A stretch of 64,000 bases of DNA from Dermatophagoides farinae. Lineage: Eukaryota; Arthropoda; Arachnida; Sarcoptiformes; Pyroglyphidae. A program made the position numbers and the translations under genes. The notes beneath the pieces were generated by a model. The model saw only the letters and a program-made list of their open reading frames with translations. It was not told the DNA's origin and ran no database searches. The DNA is taken from NCBI RefSeq assembly GCF_024713945.1, contig NC_134686.1, forward strand, positions 1-64,000. The letters run 5' to 3'. How positions within the stretch are numbered: the stretch's first letter is position 1; each line of letters begins with the position of its first letter. Below are positions 32,896 through 46,848 of this stretch, in pieces.

Positions 32896-35599
32896 ATGGC
32901 CTCCATCTCGACACCACCAACATCCACCACCACCACCACCATTGCACTGGACAATGTTGTCTCAGAAGAGGTATTTTTATTTTTATTCAATTTAAATCAT
33001 CATCATAGTCAATAGATAATAACCAACTACTGTAACCCCGAAACAAAAGGAATTTGAAGATGCAATCGACGAAAACATTTCCAACAGCGATGATAGCGGC
33101 CACTCAAGTCAAATGACTTGTTCGCCCGACAATTCTGTATCATCCCATTCTAGCGATGATGATCTGACTGCCAACGCCGAGATTATCGACCAATTTCGGC
33201 CATCGTTGGAGGAATCGCTGGCCGATATCGATCGCTTACTTCACATGGCATTGGACAATCGGTTCCACGAAGCATATGAAGGAACGGAAAAATGGTCACA
33301 CTGCAGCCTCTATCATGCATTGGGCCAAGGCACGCTCTCCTTTCTCAAAGGATGTCTCACACTTGAAAGGGTTAGCCAAGTTATCATCAGTTGAATTCCA
33401 ATTGAATTGAATTGAATTGAATTGCGAATGATAATCATGTCACAATTTTTTGATCTACAGCCAGAGATTCAGACGGCGTTGGACAATCTACGCAACTGTA
33501 TGGACGTCTGCCAACGCGAGAAACGTTATTCAATGACCAAATTGGTATGGAGACCAAATTACAACAGCTACACTGATGGTAACACTGGATGGAGAGAATA
33601 AAAAACACCGAATTAATACATTACTATTCTATTATTTATCAACAGTGCAAATTCATGCCGAACTATGCTATGCCGAAGCGTTACTAATGACTGCCTTGAT
33701 GACCTTTCTCGAAGACCAGAATCTATTGAATCTGGTTCGTGGTGCATTCCGCATCCGAGCCTGTTATCAATCATACAAGTAATTGTCTACTCTATCAAAA
33801 ATTTCAAACATTTTCTCACTAATCAACCACACAGGGAATGCTTCTATATTCTCAACAATCGAACCGATTGGTTCAGCGAATATTCAAGACTTCACTTTGA
33901 ATCCGGCGTTCGATTGGGCATCGGCACCTTCAATCTGATGATATCACACATGCCATCCAAAGTGCTGAAATTGCTTGAATTTGTCGGCTTCTCTGGCGAT
34001 CGACAGCAAGGCCTGCGAGAGCTGAAAGCATCCACATTGTTACAGAATGGACTTCGTCGCCCGTTGGCCGTGTTGATCATGCTAGCATACCAATGCTATG
34101 TGGAGCACATCTTTGGTATGTGTATTTTTATACAAACAGTCATTCAACTCAATCATTCAATCAATTTAGGTCTCGGCGATGGTGATATGCAATGTGTCGA
34201 TACTTGTCTCGATTACGGCCTATCTGAACATCCTGATGTATGTAAATCACATATCAATTTATATCAATATATTAATCACATGAGATGAATCCATCATTCA
34301 ATGTTCAATACTAAACTGATACAGGGGGCCTTTTTCCTGCTGTTTTTGGGTCGCAAAAAACAACTCACAGGACAAATCAACGAAGCCATCGAAGCACTGA
34401 AAAGATGCATATCCGTTCAAAATGAGTGGAAACAATTTCACAACATTTGCCACTGGGAATTACTCTGGTGTTATGCGTATGTGTTATCTGTATCTGTGTG
34501 CATTCCACACTACATCATAATGATAATAATCACTAATCATTAATCACTGCACACAGAGTTCAATGTGACTGGATCAATGCATCGAAATGTGCAGACATAC
34601 TACGTAAACAATGCAAGTGGTCACCGGCAGCCTATACTTATCAATATGCCACATTCTTGTACATGATCATGGTCGAACACAATAGGCCAGAATTGCAAGC
34701 AGAAATTTCACAGCTCTTGAGACAAGTTCCAGATTTACGGGTCAGGTTCGCCGGTAAAACGGTGCCAGCAGAAAAATTTGCCATCGTACAATCGCAACGA
34801 TATTTCAATCACAACAATCAATTGGTCCTACCAGCAATCGTGAGTATAGATAGCCATATTTGATAATAACAACAACCACCATTATCCATTTGATGCAAGG
34901 AATACATGTACATTTGGAATATATTCGCTGTGATTGGCCAATCTCCACATTTGCTGAACCCGATCCTGGAACGAGTGCAAAAGTATGAGCAAATTGAACA
35001 AACAAAACTGACACAACCCGATCAGCCATTGGACGACTATTGTCGATGTCTCTTGCTCAAAGGAATGTGTCTTCGACATCTTCAACAACATTCACGAGTG
35101 AGTATCTTGACTTGCTATCAATTCCACAATTCACTCTCTTTTTGTTCACCAAAAATCATCACCATCAGTCCAACGAATGCTTTCTCAAAGTTATCGACTG
35201 GTAAGTGATTTAACAATCAAACAGAACATGAACATGACTGGTTCGCACTTGTACAGCAAAGAACGGATTGAATCGAGCACGTATCTCATACCGAAAGCCA
35301 CACTTGAATTGGGACTCAATCATCTCAAATTTGGATCGCTCGCTGAAGCCAGGCGATGGTTGGATCAGGCCAAAACATATTCCGGTTACACCTTGGAGAC
35401 GATCGTACATTTTCGCATCCACACTGCCATTAGAACGATTAATAATCAAAACAAATCACAAAACTTGCCTGAAAATGATCATGACGATGCTGCATCCAAC
35501 AAAGGCGGCATTCGTACCATATGGAGTGAATTGTCAAAACGTCTCACTTTTTCAGACCAAAATGTTGACGATTCGTTTGATGCACAGACCAAATTCTAG
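32896..35599 (+). CDS. TTC39: Tetratricopeptide repeat protein 39 (TTC39 family)
   Basis: Cytosolic TPR-containing protein of the TTC39/DUF3808 (Iml2-like) family. The molecular function is poorly known; in mammals, members affect lipid handling and organelle or cilium function. Exons: 32896-32970, 33050-33370, 33461-33578, 33646-33778, 33835-34115, 34170-34237, 34325-34476, 34557-34839, 34900-35097, 35169-35200, 35257-35599, giving 667 residues in one frame. Family-specific blocks include HAELCYAEALLMTA, GVRLGIGTFNLMISHMPSKV, LLEFVGFSGDR, GAFFLLFLGR and WKQFHNICHWELLWCYA. The donor at 33578 (GATG|GTAAC) was chosen because it restores phase and the conserved WRPNYNSYT block. Introns are mostly 50-90 bp. 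The N-terminus is rich in Thr, Ser and Asp and is less certain. Which vertebrate paralogue (A, B or C) it corresponds to cannot be decided here. Confidence 0.9.
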
Positions 35600-35825
35600 A
35601 ATAATACTGTTGTGCAATCATCATTTATTAATTGTTGTCGTTTATTTTTTACTCTATAATAATTGTCGTTGTTGTTTGATTATTAAATGTTTATGATGAT
35701 TTATAATAATCACATGGTTTGTTGTACGTGCTTTATGAATGTAGTCAACAATTGTGTTTTTCATCATCATTTCAATTTCAATATTTAATAAATCAACAAC
35801 AACCATTGTAATATTGCTAAAAAAC

Positions 35826-37172
35826 ATGGAACGAAAACGTTTAAAAATCCTTTTCCTATCATCCGATGGTGCTGGCCACATAAATGCATGTGTGGGCCTT
35901 GGCCAAGAATTCGCCAAACGAGGTCATAGCGTCCATTTCTTCACTAGTCCAAAAAACGTTGGCAATTTCGAAAAACTTGGCTTCAAAGAAATCCTCTTGG
36001 AAATCAAACAACATGATGACGATCAGAAGCAAGATTCAAGTAAATTGAGAAACAGTATCGTCAAATCGGATCTTTTAGCCGATTTATCGCCCTACGATCA
36101 GCTGGATGTTTTTGACCGTCACAAGAATAGCGATTTTTTTGCCATATCAATGGTTCAAGAGATTGTTAAAGTTCACCAACAAATCAAGCAAGTGATCGAG
36201 GACGAAAAGCCCAATCTGATCATTGTCGATTACATATTGGTGGCGCCATGTATCGCGTACGGAAATGTTGCATGGGCATATCTGTGCAGCCACAATCCAC
36301 TTCACTTGTTCAATTCTCAATTACTGCCGCCAATCACTTCGGGCTTACCCAGTCACGATCGTACAGGATGGGCCGATTTCTATGATAAATTCCGGCGAAC
36401 CTATCATTCCAGTCTGCAGCATTTTCAAAACGTGTTGAACAAACATTACGGCTATTCACAAGTGGTGAACCAGGATCAATTTATATTGACATCACCTCAT
36501 CTCAACATCTATGGCTATCCCGATGAATTGGACTATACAGACATTATCACACCGGCCGATAATGTCGTACGTTTGGACGCATTCTTTCGTCAATCCATCG
36601 ACCACCACCAAGTTTTTGAGCTTCCCGAACAATTTAAAGCCAAATTAACTGCCGGTGATGGTCAAGTCAAATTGATTTATTTTTCCTTAGGCACGTTCGG
36701 CAGTACCAACGTGAAATTGATGCAGAAAATCATTGATGAATTGGCCACATGTAAACACCAGATAATCGTGTCCACTGGGCAATCACATCAACAATTATCA
36801 CTTGGTGACAACATGTTTGGCCAATCTCATCTGCCACAGATGGCCATTCTACCTATGGTCGACTTGGTCATCACTCATGGTGGTAACAACACTGTGACCG
36901 AAACGATGGCCAATGGAAAACCAATGATAGTGATGCCATTGTTTGCCGATCAACATGACAACGCACAACGAATCATGGAGAAAGGATATGGCCATCGAAT
37001 CAATCCTCATCGATTCCGGCCCAAAGAGCTGAATCTACTTGTCGATCAAATTCTAGCTGACAATATGATGATTGAACGCTGCGCAAAGGCTGGTCATCGT
37101 ATTCGAGATTCAAATTCAAAAGCCAAAGCATGCGAAAAGATTGAACAATTGTTGAGTGGCCATATTCAATGA
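35826..37172 (+). CDS. UDP-glycosyltransferase, intronless, bacterial/mite type
   Basis: Family 1 glycosyltransferase that probably transfers sugar from a UDP-sugar to small lipophilic molecules (detoxification). 448 residues from MERKRLKIL at 35826; an upstream in-frame ATG at 35754 would add a poorly conserved leader. The N-terminal GT-B half starts with LFLSSDGAGHINACVGLGQE, the glycine-histidine acceptor-site motif. The C-terminal donor site has LIYFSLGTFGS and THGGNNTVTETMANGKPMI followed by PLFADQHDNAQR (HGG at about residue 351). It lacks the N-terminal signal peptide and C-terminal membrane anchor of typical animal UGTs and has no intron, unlike every neighbour except the tiny ORFs. 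Spider mite UGTs of this kind are known to derive from bacteria, so an old lateral origin is plausible here (inference). An AATAAA lies at 37257-37262. Confidence 0.9.
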   Translation: MERKRLKILFLSSDGAGHINACVGLGQEFAKRGHSVHFFTSPKNVGNFEKLGFKEILLEIKQHDDDQKQDSSKLRNSIVKSDLLADLSPYDQLDVFDRHKNSDFFAISMVQEIVKVHQQIKQVIEDEKPNLIIVDYILVAPCIAYGNVAWAYLCSHNPLHLFNSQLLPPITSGLPSHDRTGWADFYDKFRRTYHSSLQHFQNVLNKHYGYSQVVNQDQFILTSPHLNIYGYPDELDYTDIITPADNVVRLDAFFRQSIDHHQVFELPEQFKAKLTAGDGQVKLIYFSLGTFGSTNVKLMQKIIDELATCKHQIIVSTGQSHQQLSLGDNMFGQSHLPQMAILPMVDLVITHGGNNTVTETMANGKPMIVMPLFADQHDNAQRIMEKGYGHRINPHRFRPKELNLLVDQILADNMMIERCAKAGHRIRDSNSKAKACEKIEQLLSGHIQ

Positions 37173-37256
37173 ATGAATGAATCTATTTGTTTCATTATCA
37201 TGTGAAATATGAAATAGTGTGTGGCATGTATAAATTTATACATGTGAAAAATAGAA

Positions 37257-37262
37257 AATAAA
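37257..37262 (+). terminator. Polyadenylation signal of the UGT gene
   Basis: AATAAA about 85 bp after the stop codon of the glycosyltransferase gene. Confidence 0.6.
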
Positions 37263-37346
37263 ATATCATTCGCATACATATTTACAACAAAAATAAACAC
37301 TCAACATCTGAAGCTAATACACGATAAAGCTACATAAACGGAATCA

Positions 37347-38978
<1,632 letters not shown>

Positions 38979-39580
38979 TTTTCACATGAAAAACAATGTG
39001 ACACACAACTAACTGGACATGTGAGATATACAAAAAAAAACGAGGGAACGTAACAGTTACAACACACACACACTGCACGAAACAAAGTAGCCACTGTAAT
39101 GATTATATTATTATCACTGCAATTCAGAATCAACAAACAAAATCACAATGAATGACATTTACAAATTTACAAATTCAAAATGAAACAAAATGATGATTCA
39201 AATGGATGGCAACAGTTTCATCATTTCTCAGCAATTCTTCCCAATCATTATAATGCTACAACAATTTATATCATTGGCAACAATGCATAAAACAAAAGAG
39301 CTGATCATTCACAAACAATGTTTCATCGGAGTAGTAGCATTAGATTAATCATTAATGCATGCATCGATGAATATATACTTGACAAAGTTAAACACATTCT
39401 GATAGATGGCGCTAGTGAATTTTTTCAAAATTTTATTTATATATTCTGCAATGAGCATAATGATAATGAAATGATGATAATATGTGATTTATGATTTATG
39501 ATTTATATAAAATGACACATGTAGAGAATCAACTCATTGAGCTAAATTTCGACTTCAGGAAGACTTTATTTTTTTTTTGT
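38979..39580. other. YY1 upstream region and Nrk 3' UTR
   Basis: About 600 bp between the YY1 start and the stop of the receptor kinase, both on the - strand. A - strand AATAAA near 39565-39570 lies before, or overlaps, the end of the kinase 3' UTR. Otherwise AT-rich. Confidence 0.4.
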
Positions 39581-42500
39581 TCAACATGTTTCAGCAAATG
39601 ACTGACAGAAATCTTTCAACGAGCGTTCCAATGCTTCGAATGAAGGTCTGGCCGATGGTTCTCGTTGCCAACAGGTTTTCATCAGGCCGTATATTTCGTC
39701 GGGACAGCATTCCGGTTGTGTCAATGAATTGCCCTCGTTCAGATAACAAATCACTTGTTCATGTGTAAGGCCATAGTATGGTTGCAATGCATAGGAGAAA
39801 ATCTCCCACAGCAACACGCCGAAAGACCACACATCGCTGGTGGTCGTGAATCGGCCATACAGTATCGCCTCCAACGGCATCCATCGTATTGGGAGAGCAT
39901 CGTTGGCAATGTCCGCTCGATAATAATTGGCCGACTTTATCATACGCTGTGAAAGGCCGAAATCGGAAATTTTCACCACGAGTTTATCATCCACCAGACA
40001 ATTTCTGGTGGCCAAATCTCTGTGCACGAAATGTTTGCTGGACAGATAAACCATGCCGGCAGCAATCTGTCTAGCCACCTTGACCAATTCTTCGGTGGTC
40101 ATTTTTTTGGGAAAATCAACAAACGCTTCCTGGTTCGGGTGACGAATCACATAGTTTGCTGGGCCCAATGATCGCAAAAACGAAGCCAGATCACCATATG
40201 CCATGTATTCGACGAGCAGACACATTGGCTTGCCAAGTGCACAAACGCCCAATAATCGAACGACATTCGGATGGTCAAATTCAGACATGAGTATCGCTTC
40301 GCGTTCGAAATCCGATTGCATATCGATACTGGCTTCTTGACGCAATACTTTTACCGCAACCAAAGTGGTGGATTCTTGCTTTGGTTGCTCGTCATTATCA
40401 TCATTATTATCATTATCATCATCATCATCATGTTTCAACAAGCCAGGTGCTTTTGCTAAAAATACACGGCCAAAAGCTCCACAACCGATATCGCGGACAT
40501 AGATGATTTTGTTTCGAGGATATTCCAGCGGTTCGAGTTTAGGATTCAGTATGGCCGATGTACAATGATAGGTATTGTTGGATGGCAGTTTCGATAGATC
40601 CAAATCGGTGGGCAGACCGCCGCCGCCATTCACTTGCATCGCTGTCGTCGTCATAGTGCTTGCATACAGATTCATCTGATATCGAATTCGACGCACCATC
40701 ATCGTGATGATGGACGTAACAATCGCTATGAACATGATGACCAATCCGATGCTCAATGGCAAGAGCAATGGATGTTGAGCATGCAACACACTGCTCAACG
40801 GTTTGCGAATCAAATTCATCATCACATAACTATACGATCGAAATGACATGATGATGGTTCGGTTATTGTTGCCATGAAGGATTCTGATGCTCGATTCGTA
40901 ATTATTATCGTGGTCGTTTTTCGGTTCACACGGAGCAATGTCACAATGTTGCCATCGAACGTAGGGATCATTCGTATAACACCATGGTAACGGTTCTTCA
41001 CCACCGGCATTACGACAATAGTTTTCTGAATGCCAAATCTCCTGGAATACAAACGGCGGTCGATTGTGTGCATGTGGCAATTGTGAGTCCCACCGTTGAC
41101 ACGGTATACCGTGTTTGGTGACATTCACAGTCCCTTGATAGAAACGACCACGACCTTCGATGCAATCTATGGTCGCCTTTTCTTTTCGGAATGTGGTCAG
41201 TTCGGCGTGTGTACATTGTTCAGGATTGGTGTGATTCTCGTGCGATGGCAACCACTCACAAACAGGCAGACGGAAATGGCCTCGAGATTTGAAATAGACA
41301 CCTCTTTGTCGATTATCTTCGAGCAGTGCCCATTCTCGATTGCAGAAAGATTCTCTGATTGCGATACAATCTTCCTGACACAATGGTTTGGCCATCGGAA
41401 ATTGTTTCGTCCACGAACATTGGGGAAAAGCGTAATGGCACAGTAGTTTTTCAGCTGCACTTTTACACGGCTCTTGTAGTGATGTTATCAATTCTTTCCA
41501 CAGGTTTTTCACAATCTCCTCATTCATGTTGTTGTTGTTGGTAAAGTCTTCGGCATCGCTCACATTGTAAAAGACCAGGGAATTTTTCGCCACATGACCT
41601 CGACATATCTGACCAATGTATGGAGCACAATAGCCACTGGGCACTGCATTCGCCCTTTTCTTTTCTTCTTCCTCTTCTTCCAACTCGATGATCGATTCCA
41701 ATTGTTCAGTCGGTTCTATATACGGTTGTAGATGATCAAATGTAATGATGATGATTACTATAATACATTCACACAAATCAAACAACAACAACAACCAACA
41801 TACCTTTGATTTCTTGTACGTAAATTTCGTAGATTCGAACGTCTTGCACTGTTTTGTTCAATGGAGTGAGAAAATTCGATGCTCTACAAGTGATATTCGT
41901 AGTGTTGGTCGCATTGAATTGTATGAAAACATTGGAATAATGTTCTTTATCGCCATCGATCAGCTATCGAATGTATCGGTTAGTTGTTGCTATCAATGTC
42001 AATTGGAAATCGATCCACCACTTACCGGTTGAAAATCATCACCGTTGAACAATTCAATCTTTGGAGCTGGTTGTCCTCGGGCATTGCATTCGATTGGAAC
42101 ATTTGTGCCTTTCGTAACATTGTACACGAATCGTTGTCCTCCCGTGATTTTGGCGCCAACTTGCAATCATAAATTGAACATAAATTCAAATCATCAATCA
42201 TCGACCACCAATCACCAATCACTTACATTGAACCGACAGACGTGCCGGCCGTGATACGTCCAGTCCCAGTTCATTACGAGCTGTACATTGATAGACGCCT
42301 TCGTCCAGTTCGCTCACATGATCCAGATGCAGACTCGATATCGACCCATTGTCCGGTATGTGGAGCAACGCTTGTCGATGACGTGATAACGGTATCGATT
42401 GGCCATTTCGTTGCCAATTTATCGTCAATTGAGAATCGTTGTTGGGCAATGTCCCACACGATAATGTTACGTTGTCTCCGGCAACCACTGTCAACGATTT

Positions 42501-42705
42501 AGGACCAAACTCAATGCTGGGCACTGGATATGCAAACATTGAACAACAAAATCAATCAATCAATCATGAACCAATCAATCATAAAACACTTGCATTCTTC
42601 GCCGACAACAACATCAATCGATAACAACAAAACAATCATCGTGACCATCGCCGTCAAGAAGATTAACAGTTTGATGACGGAAAAAAACCGTCGCTGAAAA
42701 GTCAT
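39581..42705 (-). CDS. Nrk: Nrk/MuSK-type receptor tyrosine kinase with Ig, Frizzled and kringle domains
   Basis: Single-pass receptor kinase. In vertebrates MuSK organises neuromuscular synapses; fly Nrk is neural. Exons (- strand): 42705-42594, 42523-42227, 42159-42026, 41963-41804, 41715-39581; 945 residues. Order: signal peptide (1-35), two Ig domains (about 38-136 and 137-235), Frizzled cysteine-rich domain (about 263-400), kringle (about 419-497), membrane helix (551-574), kinase (640-935). Kinase motifs: GCGAFG (645-650), VAVK with Lys690, HRDLATRN (799-806), DFG (819-821), activation-loop YY (832-833). IIYVRDIGCGAFGRVFLAKA matches MuSK/Nrk rather than ROR. The juxtamembrane site aligned with MuSK NPMY is NNTY (Tyr617). 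An Asp/Asn-rich insert (about 663-680) sits in the kinase N-lobe. Intron 1 uses a GC donor (T|GCAAGT), chosen because only it keeps phase. Confidence 0.93.
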
Positions 42706-44288
42706 TTCAGAAACCAACAATGACAACATCTGGATTCACTTTGACTGTGTGGATGATGCTTGCACAAGCATTTTATTCGGTTCGACGATTTTTAACAACA
42801 AACAAACAAATTGAATCCAAACACTCGAGAATTTTACATATTCAATGCACGTCACTTGTATTCTGATAATTTTTGAACAAACACACACACTGAATATTAT
42901 TAACTATAATTGGTGAAAAGAGAGAATCGAATAAATTTTTCATTCAAAAACAAGTCATTGAGACTTGTTCTCTATAGACGATTCCGGCCGAATATAAATA
43001 CCATCTGCCCATCTGATGTTTGCGTCAATAACAGCGATAACTGATGATGATGCTGCTGGAATAAACGAGCCACCCTTATTCATAGATTCATAGCTCGTAC
43101 TACCGTTCCACACATAGTTGGCCAACTGTACTGTACTGGTTCGGGTCCAGCATTCACAAAGTTTATGTTGTTACTCACATACAACAACATTCGAACGGTG
43201 CACATACCATTTAAACGGTTTTTTCCCAAGCCCCCGCGACCACCAACGAAACTTAACTAACAGTCAGTAACTTTTGATTGATTTGGTTGCCTCACTTGGT
43301 TTCAACAACAACAACAAAAAATTCACATTCGTGGGTTTGATTTTACACGCAATCTACTGGGGATCGTTATTGTATTGTTGTGCAAAATCATGTTAAATGA
43401 ATCAATGAATAGATGGATAGATGCATGAATAAATATTCCAAGTTGGCCATTCAGTAGTATAGGCATGTACCAGAATGAGTTTCATATATAATAGCCATCG
43501 ATGGAGGGAGAAAGTATGCAATTCTCTTCTCTGTCATCATCTAATCTATTCAGTGCACTAGATTCACACAGGGGAAAAACAAATTGTGATCATTCGCTCG
43601 CTCTTTTGTTCTTCTGTGTGTGTGTGTGTGATTTAAGCCGTAAATAATGATCCAAACACTGAATCGATAACACTACAATCCGATTTGTTGCCCAACAAGA
43701 CAAGAATTACACAATTGGCCTATTTTCTCATTCCAGCACTCCAATCATCATTGAGACTTGAGACAACAACTCCCAATTAGTGAATACCAGACAAACATGA
43801 AACATTCCAAATGGCTCATTGAATGAATTCTTAATACAATCCCAGCACAACAAAAGACACTTGAACCGACCTAAGGAATAAGGAGCAATGTCTTATCACC
43901 AAGTTCAAATTGGAATTTTGTAAGCAAATTGTTTTACTGTATACAGTTGAGACATGCGTAATTTTGCCATTCTATATATAGGCTTTGAGCAAAAAATTAA
44001 AAAAAAATTGACATGGAATTTGCAAAATTTCAAGGCGCCAAAATGTTTACATAATGGTTTCGATTGCAATTTGCAACAATGGAACAAAAAATCCAATCGA
44101 TCAATCCAGTCAATGAATGAAAAAAAATCACAAATCAATCAAAACCAAAGAAAAAAACAATTGTCCAACAATCGATAGTATCGATGATGGAATATACAGA
44201 TTTTCTGGAACCAAACTGTTGCTCAATCTTTATTGATTTTATTCAAAATTTCCATTTCTATTGATGCATTGTTTTTATTACGTCGACC
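42706..44288. other. Divergent intergenic region, Nrk / CLIP4
   Basis: About 1.6 kb upstream of both flanking genes. (GT)n at 43616-43630, AACAAACAAACAAA runs near 42800, and a T/A-rich stretch near 43990. ORFs at 43905-44178 overlap on both strands and look like chance. No RNA gene seen. Confidence 0.45.
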
Positions 44289-46572
44289 ATGAACTCCTCT
44301 GCCGACAAGAATGGCGATTCCATTCCGACATCAAATTCATTGACCAACATTAAATCATCATCATCGGCTTCAATTCATGCCGTCGATGATGCACCTTATT
44401 GTGAGAATTGTTTGCAACTTGAATTCTTTAATATCAACTGCACAAAGTGCTTTGCTTCGGTTCACCATGAAACAACCAGCATCTCACAACTGTTGGCCAT
44501 CGCCAGACAATGGCATCCTGACATTCAAACCAACATGGATCTGCTGATACAGCGAATGTTGGACAAGGGAGCACATCCCGATGACCGCGATCAATTGACT
44601 GACATGTAATTACTAATTAGTCACATATAATTATGTTATGTTATGTTATACAATTATTATACAACAACAACAATTTCAATTCACAGGACATTACTGCATT
44701 TTGCATGCAAATCAGGCGCCATAGGCATTGGCGATGCAGAGAAAAGTCTAAACTTGGTCGTCACTATGGTTGAAAAACACCAGGCCAATCCGAATTTGAT
44801 TTGCAAATGGAATGACATGAGTGCATTGCACATAGCCACCTATTTCGATGTTGCACCCATAGTCGGATATTTGGTGACCGTCGTCAAGCCATCGATTATT
44901 GATTATCCGAGTCGATATTTAGATTCGCAAACGCCATTGCATATAGCTGCAACAAATCTTTGTCTGCGATCGGCTCGTATTCTGCTATCGTCTGGAGCGA
45001 ATATTCTACTCAAAGATGATCGAATGAAAACACCACTGGATTGTGTTCCCATTGAAATGAATGAAAATTCATCGATTGAAATGAATCAACCGGACATTTC
45101 ATTGGAATTGAGAACGATTCTGGAAGAGGCCACTTTAATCATTTCAGGTGAATCAAACTCAACCGACGCTGAATGCATGAAAACGGCAAAAGTTGTACTA
45201 TCCGCTTTGGGATTGGAAATTGGCGATCGAATCATTGTTGGCAATGCCAAAGTGGGAACCCTGCGTTATTGTGGTATGTATTCTATCATCATCATCATCA
45301 TCATTATTAATCTACCACCAATTTCAACTCATTACAGGACCCACACAATTTGCAACGGGAATCTGGACAGGCATCCAACTAGACGAGCCCATCGGCAAAA
45401 ATGATGGCAGTATCGATGGTGTACGATATTTTGTTTGTCCACCAAACTATGGAATTTTCGCACCAATCAATCGCATATCAAAATTAGATACCGACGATTG
45501 TGATCTGATGATGATGATGATGATGAATCACAGTTTCGATTCGAAACAACACCACCATGGAAGACAATCAAACCACTACCATTATGGTTATAATCCAATG
45601 AATGTACATTCGAAAATCGATACAGGACTCAACACAATCTCTCGCTATAGCCATGTCAATCTAGCATTGTCCTCTTCACGGTCATCGATCAATTCGGAAG
45701 ACGTTTGCATCGGCAGTAAGGTTTATCTGACCGACAAAAAGACCGGAATCATTCGATTCATGGGACCAACGAAATTTGCTCCCGGTATTTGGTACGGCGT
45801 CGAATTGACCAGGCCGATAGGCAAGAACGATGGCTCTGTTCAAGGTGTTCGTTATTTCACTTGCAAACAACGTTATGGCATTTTCGTTTCATTCGCTCGA
45901 ATCGCTAAAGTAATGTCAAGTTCGAATAGCAAAAATTCTCCCGCACAAATTCGTTCATCACAAGATGTATCGGAATCAGAAGATGATTCAGATATGAGTC
46001 TCAATTACAGCGGCACCTCTTCACTTGATCTACTTCAATTCACACAATTGAAAAACACGGAAAGTAAACTGAATAATAGTAATCACCATAATAACAATAA
46101 TAATGACGATCATAATGTCAAGAATCATAACAAACCGGCCATCAGACGTTCAATGAGTCTATGTCGAAACATTTCTACCACCACCACCACCAAACGTCAT
46201 TCGGATAAAGGTGAATACATCAGCAACAGCAACAGCTTACCTCATGAGAAATCGTGGCTTCGAATCGGTGTCAATGTTCTCGTCAACGGTATGGTCGGAT
46301 CGATTCGTTACATTGGACCCGTTCATTTTGCTGCCAAAGGCATCTTTCTTGGCATCGAATTGCGAACACCGAGTGGTAAAAATGATGGTTCAATCGATGG
46401 AAAACGTTATTTCACTTGCAAGTAAGTCTCTTTTTTGATAACAACCACAATTGATGATATAAATGTGTTGTCTGAAAAATATAGGCCCAACCATGGTTTA
46501 TTTGCAAGACCAAAAAAAGTGACCATTCGTGGCATAAACGCAGCAAAACTATTACCTGATTCTCAAAATTAG
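44289..46572 (+). CDS. CLIP4: CAP-Gly linker protein CLIP4-like (ankyrin + three CAP-Gly)
   Basis: Microtubule-associated protein. CAP-Gly domains bind the EEY/F tails of tubulin and EB proteins. Exons 44289-44605, 44687-45273, 45338-46421, 46485-46572; 691 residues (human CLIP4 has about 705). The N-terminus carries CENCLQLEFFNINCTKC, then ankyrin repeats (about 106-255: LLHFACKSGA, SALHIATYFDVAP, TPLHIAATNLCLRSARILLS). Three CAP-Gly domains follow at about 284-355, 422-492 and 608-676, each with the GKNDGS motif (IGKNDGSIDGVRYF, IGKNDGSVQGVRYF, SGKNDGSIDGKRYF). Ser/Asn/His-rich linkers lie between the domains. Ankyrin plus three CAP-Gly matches CLIP4; CLIP3 has two. Introns are 63-81 bp. 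Confidence 0.93.
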
Positions 46573-46617
46573 ACCATTATTACTCACAATATTTGATATA
46601 GTCCTGTGATATATGTC

Positions 46618-46657
46618 AGGGAATTGTTATGGTTTTAATAAAATCATAACAATCCCT
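46618..46657. repeat. Hairpin unit 1 of a covarying pair
   Basis: AGGGAATTGTTATGGTTTT pairs with AAAATCATAACAATCCCT around a three-base loop: 18 pairs with one bulged A and one G-T pair. About 35 bases later CATCAAAGGATGCGA leads to a second small stem, GGATG / CATCC (46690-46706). Unit 2 repeats this plan with a different stem sequence. Confidence 0.85.
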
Positions 46658-46775
46658 CAAATCGAAGCCGAAATGATCGAGCATCAAAGGATGCGATAAA
46701 CATCCAAAAAAGTAAAAATAATATTGTTATGAGAAAATTCTAATAAATGTAAAACACAAACAAAAGATACATTTT

Positions 46776-46848
46776 AGGGAATTGTTTTGTCTATTACGAA
46801 ATAGACAAAACAATCATAACCGACATCAAAGGATGCGAAGAACATCCG
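46776..46848. repeat. Hairpin unit 2 of a covarying pair
   Basis: Shares GGGAATTGTT with unit 1. It then forms a perfect 15 bp stem (ATTGTTTTGTCTATT with AATAGACAAAACAAT, loop ACGA), followed by ACATCAAAGGATGCGAAGA and the GGATG / CATCC stem. The outer stem sequence differs from unit 1 on both arms, keeping the pairing. Confidence 0.85.

Noticed and set aside
35754-35825. Upstream ATG of the glycosyltransferase as the true start
   Set aside because: The added residues are hydrophobic then Ser/Thr-rich but do not resemble a family leader; MERKRLKIL begins exactly at the conserved first strand.
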